From: Chloroflexi bacterium RBG_16_60_22
GTDB taxonomy: Bacteria > Chloroflexota > Dehalococcoidia > Dehalococcoidales > RBG-16-60-22
Assembly (NCBI GenBank): GCA_001796935.1
Contig: MGNX01000055.1
Span: 1 to 9,477, forward strand
Direction of reading: 5' to 3'
DNA length: 9,477 nucleotides
The position numbers were made by a program, and so were the translations under genes. Under the pieces are notes generated by a model. The model ran no database searches and was not told the DNA's origin. It saw only the letters and a program-made list of their open reading frames with translations. The first letter of the stretch is position 1. The number at the start of each line of letters is the position of its first letter. Below, piece by piece: positions 1 to 6,090 of this stretch.

Positions 1-322
1 GGGCCGTGTCTCAGTCCCAGTGTGGCTGGTCGTCCTCTCAAACCAGCTAACGATCGTCGCCTTGGTGGGCCGTTACCTCACCAACTAGCTAATCGTGCGC
101 AAGCCCCTCCTCAAGCGCCCGAAGGCTTTAGACCTTCACCTTGCGGTGAAGGACCACATGCGGTATTAGCTCCGATTTCTCAGAGTTATTCCCCACTTAA
201 GGACAAGTTACTTACGTGTTACTCACCCGTCCGCCACTAGCCACCGAAGTGACTCGTCCGACTTGCATGCATAAAGCACACCGCCAGCGTTTATCCTGAG
301 CCGGGATCAAACTCTCCAAAAA
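1..322 (-). rRNA. rrs: 16S ribosomal RNA gene, 5' portion (partial, runs off the left edge)
   Basis: On the minus strand the sequence reads AGAGTTTGATC at 315-305, the conserved 16S 5' region. It continues through the conserved GTGAGTAACACGTAAGTAAC and GAGGGGCTTGCG-type blocks to ACTGAGACACGGCCC at the left edge (E. coli numbering about 321-335). The 5' end is placed near 322 by counting back from that conserved block, so it is uncertain by a few bases. About the first 335 bases of roughly 1,500 are present. The variable helix at about 132-156 (CCTTCACC, TTGC loop, GGTGAAGG) is intact. The text resembles Dehalococcoidia 16S (for example TATGCATGCAAGTCG and TAATACCGCATGTGG), which is the basis for the taxonomic suggestion. 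The gene is transcribed away from the arlH-like gene. Confidence 0.97.
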
Positions 323-368
323 AAACGTTGACTTACTTTGTTTTGTAACCTTCCTTCCGCTATCCAGT

Positions 369-380
369 TGTTAAGGTGCT
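369..380 (-). promoter_or_regulatory. boxA-like antitermination element in the rRNA leader
   Basis: The minus strand reads AGCACCTTAACA, matching 9 of 12 positions of the boxA consensus TGCTCTTTAACA, including the TTAACA core. It lies downstream of the predicted P2 promoter and about 47 bases upstream of the mature 16S 5' end, where NusB/NusE-dependent antitermination sites of rRNA operons normally sit. The call rests on motif match and position only. Confidence 0.55.
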
Positions 381-405
381 TAAACGCTTCCAGAGCGCAA
401 ATTTA

Positions 406-434
406 ATAATATCATACCGGGCTGTCCTTGTCAA
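406..434 (-). promoter_or_regulatory. rRNA promoter P2 (proximal)
   Basis: On the minus strand there is a perfect -35 box, TTGACA (434-429), then a 17-base spacer, then the -10 box TATTAT (411-406). Transcription would start near 399, giving a leader of about 75 bases before the 16S 5' end. This is the strongest sigma70-type promoter in the window. The flanking region is AT-rich further upstream, but no textbook UP element is obvious. Confidence 0.8.
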
Positions 435-518
435 CAACAATGTTTACGTCCGGAGGATAAATATTTATGGAATATTTACCTCTTTCCCTCTATTGTTTAT
501 GTTCCTTTCATACGCGGC

Positions 519-547
519 ATTCTATACTGGCTTATCTGGCGCGTCAA
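519..547 (-). promoter_or_regulatory. rRNA promoter P1 (distal, candidate)
   Basis: On the minus strand TTGACG (547-542) is followed after 17 bases by TAGAAT (524-519). It lies about 113 bases upstream of P2, a spacing like that of the tandem P1/P2 promoters of many bacterial rRNA operons. The stretch from 326 to 611 has no credible gene. It holds this promoter pair, the leader with its boxA-like site, and upstream signals of the divergent ATPase gene. Confidence 0.5.
523..528 (+). promoter_or_regulatory. Possible -10 box for the arlH-like gene
   Basis: TATACT on the plus strand is a good -10 hexamer about 84 bases before the ATPase start codon. The matching -35 position (500-505, TGTTCC) is poor, so this is tentative. 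It overlaps the -10 box of rRNA promoter P1 on the other strand, so RNA polymerase could occupy only one of the two at a time. Confidence 0.25.
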
Positions 548-611
548 AGGAGAACCGGCGGGCGTTTCCCGTAATCCTGAGCACGCGAGTAATGCGGGAG
601 GTTGACCTGTT

Positions 612-1349
612 ATGCTGGGTATGACCACCACCAGCGACCCCGGTAAGACCGGCATCAAGGATATTGCCGAGGCCCTGGGCGGCGGCATCCGGGAGAACAC
701 CCTGGTGCTGGTAGAGGGCGAGACCCGGACCGGTAAGAGCGTGCTGACCCAGCATATCGCTTACGGCGTGCTGCGCTCCAAGGAAAGCGCCGTGGCCTTC
801 TACTCCTCCGATAATAACTCCGATGCCCTCCAGACCCAGATGGAGTCCATGTCCCTGGACATCAAGAAGGACCTGGTTACCGACCGTTTTCGTGTCTTTA
901 AAATGGGCTCTCGGAATGTCCTCCGGGACGCCATGAAGTCCCTGCAGCTGATTATCAATCACATCGTGGCGCTGCCGGAGCGCTTCCACCTGGTCATCGT
1001 CGATTCGCCTTCACTCTATATGTCGCAGCTCAGTCCCACCGTCAAGGTGGACTTCCTGCAGACCTGCAAGGAGCTCTGTGAGCGCGGACGCACCATCGTC
1101 CTCGTTCTGGACACCCATGTCTTTGAAAGCAAGGCGCTGGTGCGTGCCTATGCCTTGAGCGACTACTACTTAAGACTGAGGTCACAGGACATGGTGCTGG
1201 GCGCCGGCCAGATTGACACCCGCCTCATCAAGGTCCTCGAAGTAACCAAGCTGGGGGGGGCGGAGCGCTGGGGCCAGGAAGGCATCAAGTTCGAGATTAA
1301 GCCCCGGGTGGGTATCCAGATTCTCCCCTTCGTCCAGATCAAGGTCTAG
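612..1349 (+). CDS. ArlH/FlaH-like KaiC-family ATPase
   Basis: A 245-residue single RecA-fold ATPase. The Walker A loop is GETRTGKS at residues 36-43, preceded by LGGGI, a signature of the KaiC/FlaH group. Walker B is LVIVD at 127-131, followed by SPS where ArlH proteins have DSLS. The C-terminal block with LEVTKLGGAE and GIKFEIKPRVGIQI matches the end of archaeal ArlH. Length fits ArlH (about 230-240). In archaea ArlH binds ATP and works with the motor ATPase ArlI and membrane protein ArlJ to assemble the archaellum. Here the neighbours are 16S rRNA and birA, so the partner and role are unknown. The start at 612 is supported by GGGAGG at 596-601, 10 bases upstream; Met4 (621) is less well placed. 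A run of eight G at 1253-1260 codes Gly-Gly in a conserved part. Alternatives are other KaiC-like or GvpD-like ATPases. Confidence 0.82.
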   Translation: MLGMTTTSDPGKTGIKDIAEALGGGIRENTLVLVEGETRTGKSVLTQHIAYGVLRSKESAVAFYSSDNNSDALQTQMESMSLDIKKDLVTDRFRVFKMGSRNVLRDAMKSLQLIINHIVALPERFHLVIVDSPSLYMSQLSPTVKVDFLQTCKELCERGRTIVLVLDTHVFESKALVRAYALSDYYLRLRSQDMVLGAGQIDTRLIKVLEVTKLGGAERWGQEGIKFEIKPRVGIQILPFVQIKV

Positions 1350-1400
1350 GCCTTCCCAGAGTACCCGCCCCGTGTATTTTTCAAGAAACCGGCCTTGATG

Positions 1401-1409
1401 TGCTATCAT
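1401..1409 (+). promoter_or_regulatory. Candidate extended -10 promoter for birA
   Basis: TGCTATCAT fits the extended -10 form (TGn followed by TATnAT). No good -35 is seen 16-18 bases upstream, which extended -10 promoters can tolerate. Transcription would begin near 1416, only about four bases before the birA ATG at 1420, which would explain why no clear ribosome binding site precedes it. Confidence 0.35.
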
Positions 1410-1419
1410 TCCTGGTAGC

Positions 1420-2202
1420 ATGAGCGCCGAGATTTACAGCTCCGGGGAAATCAGACGCGGCCTGGCTACCAGCGTTATCGGGCGCCGGGTCCTCTTTTAT
1501 CCAAGGCTGGCCTCAACGATGGACACTGCCCGGCAGGAAGCTAAGAGTGGGGCCTCCGAGGGCACCGTTATCATTGCCGGAGAGCAGACGCGGGGGCGGG
1601 GGAGGTTGAAACGCCCCTGGCTTTCCCCGGTCGGCAACATCGCCCTGTCCATTATCCTCCGCCCGGATATCGCCGGTCTGCCCTGTCTGATGATGATATC
1701 CTCCCTGGCGGCGGTCCGCAGTATCCGGGAGGTAGCCGGGCTGAAGGCGCGGATAAAGTGGCCCAATGATGTACTTATCGGCGGCAAAAAGGCGGGCGGG
1801 ATACTCATCGAGAACGAGGTGAAAGGGGACAGGGTGGCTTACGCCGTCATCGGCATCGGCATCAACGTGGGCCTGAGGACAGCCGACCACGCCGACATCG
1901 CGGGCATCGCCGCCGGCCTGAACGAGACGGCCGGCAGGGAAATATCACGTGCCGAACTGGTGCGGAGCCTGCTCGAAGAGTTTGAAAGGCTCTACCTGGC
2001 GCTGCCCGATGGTCAGACTATCTACGAGGAGTGGCGGGACAATCTGGCGACGCTGGGGAAGAAGGTGACGGCGACCTCCGGGAAAGACGTCATGGAGGGC
2101 ATCGCCGTATCCGTGGACGGTAACGGCGCCCTGGTGCTGCGCCGCCCTGACGGCACCATGACCAGGGTAGTAGCCGGGGATGTTACCCTGCGCGAAGGAT
2201 AG
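1420..2202 (+). CDS. birA: Biotin--[acetyl-CoA-carboxylase] ligase, group I
   Basis: A 260-residue cytoplasmic enzyme that activates biotin with ATP to biotinyl-AMP and transfers it to a lysine of the biotin carrier protein of carboxylases. The order of family motifs is intact: STMD at 32-35, the biotinyl-AMP loop GRGRLKRPW at 59-67 (the usual G before R is K here), KWPNDV at 113-118, and KAGGILIE at 124-131, then a small SH3-like C-terminal domain. There is no N-terminal helix-turn-helix, so this is a group I ligase and is not expected to repress the biotin operon. The start is the ATG at 1420, 70 bases after the upstream ATPase. The upstream bases (TGGTAGC) are a poor ribosome binding site, but no better in-frame start precedes the conserved domain. 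The biotin acceptor protein is not in the window. Confidence 0.95.
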   Translation: MSAEIYSSGEIRRGLATSVIGRRVLFYPRLASTMDTARQEAKSGASEGTVIIAGEQTRGRGRLKRPWLSPVGNIALSIILRPDIAGLPCLMMISSLAAVRSIREVAGLKARIKWPNDVLIGGKKAGGILIENEVKGDRVAYAVIGIGINVGLRTADHADIAGIAAGLNETAGREISRAELVRSLLEEFERLYLALPDGQTIYEEWRDNLATLGKKVTATSGKDVMEGIAVSVDGNGALVLRRPDGTMTRVVAGDVTLREG

Positions 2203-2210
2203 CCGGAACA

Positions 2211-2249
2211 ATTTCCCCACCCCCCGGACTGATTGGAGGGTGGGGAAAT
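2211..2249. terminator. Inverted repeat between convergent genes, probable bidirectional terminator
   Basis: ATTTCCCCACCC (2211-2222) and GGGTGGGGAAAT (2238-2249) form a perfect 12-bp stem with a 15-base loop. It lies between the end of birA (2202) and the end of the slipin gene on the other strand (2273), so it can serve both. Neither side is followed by a clear T run, so it is not a textbook intrinsic terminator. It may instead act as a transcript-end stabiliser or need Rho or another factor. Confidence 0.6.
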
Positions 2250-2272
2250 ACTGGTTGCTCCGAAGCCGGCGG

Positions 2273-3043
2273 CTATTTGCCTGGTTTTTCGATTTCGGTG
2301 CTGTACTTGCTGAAGGCCCTGAGAAATTCCATCGGGATGGGGAAGATGATGGTACTGTTCTTCTCGCTGGCAATCTCGGTCAGGGTGGACAGGAAGCGCA
2401 GCTGGATGGCCGAAGGCTCCCGGCCGATGACGTGGGCCGCCTGGGCCAGTTTCTCCGAGGCCTGAAGTTCGCCCTCGGCATGGATGATCTTGGCGCGCCG
2501 CTCTCGTTCGGCTTCGGCCTGCGCCGCCATGGACCGCTTCATCTCCTCGGCCAGCTCGACCTCCTTGATTTCCACGGTGCTGACCTTGACGCCCCAGGGG
2601 TCGGTATGTTCGTCGATTATCTTCTGGAGCATCTGGTTGAGCTTCTCCCGCTGCATCAGCAGCTCGTCGAGCTCGGACTGCCCCAGCACGTTGCGCAGCG
2701 TGGTCTGGGATATCTGCGAGGTGGCCCGGATGTGGTCGAGTACCTTGACCACCGACGCCTCGGGGTCAACGACACGGAAATAGACCACGGCGTTGACGCG
2801 GACGGTGACGTTATCCTTGGTGATGACCTCCTGCGATGGCACGTCCATGGTCACCACGCGCAGGTCTACCTTCACCATGCGGTCGACAAAGGGGATGATG
2901 AGGAAGAGGCCCGGCCCCTTGGCCCCGATGAGTCGACCCAGCCGGAAGATGACGCCGCGCTCGTACTCGGTGACAATCTTGATGGCCGTCGGGAGAATGA
3001 TAAGAAGCACAACAACAATAATGCCGATGATAATTGGACTCAT
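2273..3043 (-). CDS. Slipin/stomatin-like SPFH membrane protein
   Basis: A 256-residue stomatin relative. Residues 3-20 form one N-terminal hydrophobic segment, followed by the SPFH core (about 22-175) with the family patterns EYERGVIFRLGR, GPGLFLIIPFVD and DVPSQEVITKDNV. Next is an Ala/Glu/Arg-rich coiled coil (about 163-204), then a hydrophobic patch (TIIFPIPMEFL, 231-241). Stomatins form ring-shaped oligomers on membranes and organise local membrane domains. In Pyrococcus horikoshii the partner protease PH1510 cleaves the C-terminal hydrophobic region of the stomatin; residues 231-241 are the corresponding candidate here, by inference. The start is fixed by a strong AAGGAGGT (3055-3048), five bases upstream and directly beside the stop of the short nfeD gene. 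It is the last gene of a three-gene operon. Confidence 0.95.
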   Translation of the reverse strand: MSPIIIGIIVVVLLIILPTAIKIVTEYERGVIFRLGRLIGAKGPGLFLIIPFVDRMVKVDLRVVTMDVPSQEVITKDNVTVRVNAVVYFRVVDPEASVVKVLDHIRATSQISQTTLRNVLGQSELDELLMQREKLNQMLQKIIDEHTDPWGVKVSTVEIKEVELAEEMKRSMAAQAEAERERRAKIIHAEGELQASEKLAQAAHVIGREPSAIQLRFLSTLTEIASEKNSTIIFPIPMEFLRAFSKYSTEIEKPGK

Positions 3044-3055
3044 GTTTACCTCCTT

Positions 3056-3349
3056 CTATTTTTTCCTGGTTACCGTTAATTTCAAGCCTTCGACTTTGGT
3101 TATAATCACCTCCTCTTCAGGCTCCACCCGTCCCTGGTCAACCGTGGCCGTCCAGCGTTCGCCCTCGACGAGGACCATTCCCCGTGGCTCCAGGGCCACC
3201 TCCACCACGGCCGTCTTGCCGACGAGGTCTTCCCGGCCGGCGGCTATCTTTTTCCGGTGGGCGCGTACGCCCCAAAAAGCCACCAGGACCAGGAAAACGA
3301 CGATGACAACGATGATTAGGGTTAACAGCCAGCCGGATATGTAAAGCAA
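3056..3349 (-). CDS. Short NfeD-family protein (one membrane segment plus OB fold)
   Basis: A 97-residue protein with one transmembrane segment (about 6-27), a basic stretch (RAHRKK), and a C-terminal NfeD OB-fold domain (38-97). It lacks the protease domain. It resembles the stand-alone NfeD partners of stomatins, thought to bind SPFH proteins through the OB fold. Its OB domain is strikingly like that of the long NfeD gene just upstream: by eye about 35 of 60 residues are identical, ending VTRKK versus VTRKP. That suggests a local duplication. The start is TTG at 3349, chosen because AGGAGG (3360-3355) lies five bases upstream. The slipin gene follows with a 12-base gap. Confidence 0.88.
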   Translation of the reverse strand: MLYISGWLLTLIIVVIVVFLVLVAFWGVRAHRKKIAAGREDLVGKTAVVEVALEPRGMVLVEGERWTATVDQGRVEPEEEVIITKVEGLKLTVTRKK

Positions 3350-3386
3350 ATGGCCCTCCTTTATCGTTTAATTTATTACGGCGCCG

Positions 3387-4697
3387 CTATGGTTTCCTGG
3401 TGACGTGCAGTACCAGGCCGTCAATGCTTTTAATGGTTACCTCTTCCCCGGGCTTGATGGTACCATCATCGGAGATGGCCGTCCACCGCTCGCCCTTGAG
3501 GAACACGGTGCCTTCCGGGTCCAGGGCTACCTTGACGGTGGCCGTCTTGCCGATAAGCTCCTCGCGGCCGGTCCTGGCCTGCCGCCGGTGGGCGCTGATG
3601 GCCCGTTGAATAACGAAGGTCATCGCCCCGGCGATGATAATGGTCACCCCGGCGATAAGCCAGGGGTCCACCCGGAAGAGCGGGGACGCCCCCTGGAAAA
3701 GAATGAGCGAGCCGATGACCAGCGCCACCACGCCACCGGCGGTGAAGACGCCGAAGGTGGTCGTCAGCAACTCCCCGATGAAGAGGCCGATGGCCAGCAC
3801 GATGAGCAGTATCCCGGCGTAATTCACCGGCAGCATCCCCAGGGAGTAGAAGGCCAGCAGCAGGCTGATGGCGCCAACCACCCCGGGGAAGATGAGTCCG
3901 GGGTTGAAAATCTCCACCATGATGCCCAGCGTGGCCACGCTGAGCAGCAGGTAGGCGATATTGGGGTCGGCGATGGCGTAGAGGAAATTCTCGATGGTCT
4001 TCATGGGGATATCATTGATAACGGCGCCGCTGGTTTCCAGCGTGACCACCAGGTTGTTAAGCAGGGTAACCTGTCTCCCGTCCAGCTGCGCCACCAGGGT
4101 GGGGAGGTCCGGGGCAATCATATCGATGACGTTAAGCTCCAGCGCCTCGCGCTCCGTGGCGGAGACGCTTTCCCGGACGGCGTTCTCCGCCCATTCCATG
4201 TTGCGGCCGTGCGCCTCGGCGAGGCTGCGGATATAGGCCGCCGCGTCGTTGATGACCTTCTCCTCCATGGTCGAGGACATCTGGGCCTCGCCGTCGCCGC
4301 TGAGGGCCACCGGGTGGGCGGCGCCGATAGCCGTATTGGGTGCCATCACGGCCACGTGGGCCGCGATGGTAATGAAGACCCCGGCCGAGGCGGCCCGGGC
4401 CCCGGAGGGTGAGACATAGACCACCACCGGCACGCGGGCGTTAACGATTTGCTGGACGATATCGCGCATGGCAGTATCCAGGCCGCCGGGCGTGTCCAGC
4501 TTGACGATGAGGGCCTGGGCGCCGTCGTCCTCGGCTGTCTCGATGCCGCGTTTCACATAGTCCACCAGCACCGGGTTGATGGTTCCCTTGACGGTAATAA
4601 CGTCCACGTGGGGCGTCTGCGACCGCACTCCAGCAGCGATGGAGAGCGCCAGCAGCCCGATGACCAGTGCCAGGATAGTCCGCCTGATTTTTATCAT
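3387..4697 (-). CDS. Long NfeD: membrane-bound ClpP-class serine protease with OB fold
   Basis: A 436-residue protein. An N-terminal signal or membrane segment (about 7-24) is followed by an extracytoplasmic ClpP/crotonase-like protease domain with KLDTPGG (66-72) and RAASAG, where Ser104 is the likely nucleophile. Lys147, in the segment EEKVIND, is the likely general base; the spacing is close to the Ser97/Lys138 dyad known in PH1510. Several membrane helices follow (about 247-363), then a C-terminal OB fold (377-436). The family cleaves the C-terminus of the partner stomatin. An in-frame start further upstream (4748) would overlap the promoter, whereas ATG at 4697 has AGGAG six bases upstream, so 4697 is preferred. 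It heads the nfeD-nfeD-slipin operon and has 37 bases to the next gene. Confidence 0.93.
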   Translation of the reverse strand: MIKIRRTILALVIGLLALSIAAGVRSQTPHVDVITVKGTINPVLVDYVKRGIETAEDDGAQALIVKLDTPGGLDTAMRDIVQQIVNARVPVVVYVSPSGARAASAGVFITIAAHVAVMAPNTAIGAAHPVALSGDGEAQMSSTMEEKVINDAAAYIRSLAEAHGRNMEWAENAVRESVSATEREALELNVIDMIAPDLPTLVAQLDGRQVTLLNNLVVTLETSGAVINDIPMKTIENFLYAIADPNIAYLLLSVATLGIMVEIFNPGLIFPGVVGAISLLLAFYSLGMLPVNYAGILLIVLAIGLFIGELLTTTFGVFTAGGVVALVIGSLILFQGASPLFRVDPWLIAGVTIIIAGAMTFVIQRAISAHRRQARTGREELIGKTATVKVALDPEGTVFLKGERWTAISDDGTIKPGEEVTIKSIDGLVLHVTRKP

Positions 4698-4718
4698 ACC
4701 CACTCCTGAAGTGCTATC

Positions 4719-4748
4719 ATTATAAATTGTATAACACTTAAAATGCAA
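4719..4748 (-). promoter_or_regulatory. Promoter of the nfeD-slipin operon
   Basis: On the minus strand TTGCAT (4748-4743), an 18-base spacer, and a perfect TATAAT (4724-4719). Transcription would start near 4712, leaving a short leader that carries the AGGAG of the long nfeD gene. It is back to back with the his promoter region. Confidence 0.7.
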
Positions 4749-4769
4749 TTAAAACAACCGAGCCTGTCA

Positions 4770-4798
4770 TTGAATCCCTACGTAATTTATTGTAAATT
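4770..4798 (+). promoter_or_regulatory. Candidate promoter of the his operon
   Basis: TTGAAT (4770-4775) is followed after 17 bases by TAAATT (4793-4798). An alternative -10, TATAGT at 4801-4806, has no good -35. The -10 lies inside a perfect inverted repeat, TAATTTA-TTG-TAAATTA (4783-4799), that could be an operator, although AT-rich palindromes also arise by chance. The leader is too short for a T-box riboswitch, and no His-rich leader peptide is seen. Confidence 0.45.
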
Positions 4799-4833
4799 AA
4801 TATAGTATTTCTTTTGGTTTGCAGGGATGTAGC

Positions 4834-6090
4834 ATGAAAGTCCAGAGATGCAAAGGCATGCGCGACATGTTGCCGGCGGAAATGGATGTGTTCCGACCGG
4901 TGGAGGGGATTTGCCGCGACTGCTGTACCGGGTGGGGGTACCGGGAGGTCAGGACGCCGACCATCGAGTACCTTTATCTGTTTACCTCGGCGGGGACGCT
5001 GACGCCCGGCCGGCTGGGCAAGGTATATTCTTTCCTCGACTGGGACGGGTGGAGCGGGGAAAGGGTGGTGCTGCGTCCTGACGGCACGATACCGGTGGCC
5101 CGCCTTTATACCGAGAGCCTGCCGGGCCGGGGACCGGTCCGGCTCTTTTACGCCGCCAACATCTTCATCTTTGAGGAGGCCGGGGAGAAGACCCGGGAGA
5201 GGTGGCAGTGCGGTGCGGAGCTTATCGGGGCGGGGTCGGCGGTGGCTGACGCCGAGCTGGTAGCTCTCTCCCTGGAGGTCCTTAAAAAGCTGGGACTCAA
5301 GGGCGTGGAGCTGCGGCTGTCCCACGCCGGGCTGATAAAGGCCCTGCTGGTCAAGCTCGGGCTGAGCCACGAGGAGCAGGACCGCCTGTTCGACCGGATT
5401 CTCGATGGCGACGCGGCGGCGCTGGCCGGGGCCGGGGGGAAGTCGGCGGAGGTGGGGAACGCCCTGAAGCCCCTCCTCGGCTTCAAGGGAAAATCGGCCG
5501 GGTTTCTGCGGAACCAGCGGGCCCTCCTCGTTCAGGACGTGCCGGAAATCGGCCCGCACATCGACGATTTTCTGAAAACGGTGGCCCTCCTTGACGACCT
5601 GGGCTGTAAGTATAAAATCGACATCGCTTCCGGGGCGGGCTTCGAGTACTATACCGGCATGATATTCCAGCTCTTTATCGGTGGGGAAAAGGTGGGGGGC
5701 GGGGGCCGCTACGATGCCCTGATTCCCGCCATGGGGGGCGGCGATGTGCCCGCCTCCGGCTTCGCGCTGTACATCGACCGGCTCATGGAGATGGTGAAAG
5801 CGGAGGACATCGCACCCGCCGTCCCGGAGAGGGTTACCGTTAAGATAAAGTCCGGCGGCGCCGTTAAAGAGGCTTTCAGAGCCGCGGAGGGCCTGCGCCG
5901 GGCAGGTTATATCGCCGAGCTCGACCTTAACGGGGAGAAGGCTGCTTCACGGTGGACGCTGGAGGTTGGCGGCGAGACGCCGTATATTTTAAGTGATAGT
6001 CTAAAATCGCGCCGGTTCGAGGTTAAAACAATCGGCGAGGTGCTGAAAAGGCTGGAGGGGGAAGGTGGCGATAAAGATAGCCCTGCCTAA
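4834..6090 (+). CDS. hisZ: ATP phosphoribosyltransferase regulatory subunit HisZ
   Basis: A 418-residue relative of histidyl-tRNA synthetase. Class II synthetase features remain: GMRDMLP (8-14), RPDGT (81-85), a motif 2 region (103-132, RERWQCGAELIG), FEYYTG (270-275) and GGGGRYD (288-294). Residues needed for tRNA charging are changed: the Arg of the synthetase RGLDYYTG motif is Ala268, and the motif 2 FRxE segment is replaced (ANIFIFEE). With hisG directly downstream, this marks HisZ, which binds histidine for feedback control and activates short-form HisG. A C-terminal anticodon-domain-like extension (about 330-410) is retained. The start is ATG 4834 with AGGG at 4823-4826; an in-frame TTG at 4819 lacks a ribosome binding site. 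The 3' end overlaps hisG by 26 bases. Confidence 0.88.
   Translation: MKVQRCKGMRDMLPAEMDVFRPVEGICRDCCTGWGYREVRTPTIEYLYLFTSAGTLTPGRLGKVYSFLDWDGWSGERVVLRPDGTIPVARLYTESLPGRGPVRLFYAANIFIFEEAGEKTRERWQCGAELIGAGSAVADAELVALSLEVLKKLGLKGVELRLSHAGLIKALLVKLGLSHEEQDRLFDRILDGDAAALAGAGGKSAEVGNALKPLLGFKGKSAGFLRNQRALLVQDVPEIGPHIDDFLKTVALLDDLGCKYKIDIASGAGFEYYTGMIFQLFIGGEKVGGGGRYDALIPAMGGGDVPASGFALYIDRLMEMVKAEDIAPAVPERVTVKIKSGGAVKEAFRAAEGLRRAGYIAELDLNGEKAASRWTLEVGGETPYILSDSLKSRRFEVKTIGEVLKRLEGEGGDKDSPA

Noticed and set aside
22..240. 72-codon open frame on the plus strand
   Set aside because: It lies entirely inside the 16S rRNA gene on the opposite strand and has no protein-like features.
376..624. 82-codon open frame between the rRNA gene and the ATPase gene
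   Set aside because: It covers the rRNA promoters and runs into the ATPase start, with no ribosome binding site and no recognisable protein family.
2180..3079. 299-codon plus-strand frame opposite the slipin gene
   Set aside because: It is antisense to a clear SPFH gene. Its Asp/His/Leu-rich low-complexity text is typical of GC-rich antisense frames.
3405..4412. 335-codon plus-strand frame opposite the long nfeD gene
   Set aside because: It is antisense to a clear NfeD protease gene. Its Gly/His/Asp-rich text matches no family.
1400..4721. Exact 11-base repeat GTGCTATCATT at 1400-1410 and 4711-4721
   Set aside because: Several 11-base repeats are expected by chance in a window this size. 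The second copy overlaps a minus-strand promoter in a different arrangement, so no shared function is supported.
4698..4748. Longer start for the long nfeD gene (17 extra residues)
   Set aside because: It would place the predicted -10 and -35 boxes inside the coding region. The ATG at 4697 has a proper ribosome binding site and begins directly with a signal-like segment.
5681..5750. G-rich runs in hisZ as a possible G-quadruplex
   Set aside because: The runs code for the conserved GGGGRYD and nearby glycines, and only three close G tracts are present, so protein coding explains them.
4834..6090. Reading the hisZ gene as histidyl-tRNA synthetase (hisS)
   Set aside because: The catalytic Arg of RGLDYYTG and the motif 2 FRxE pattern are missing, and the gene is fused by overlap to hisG.
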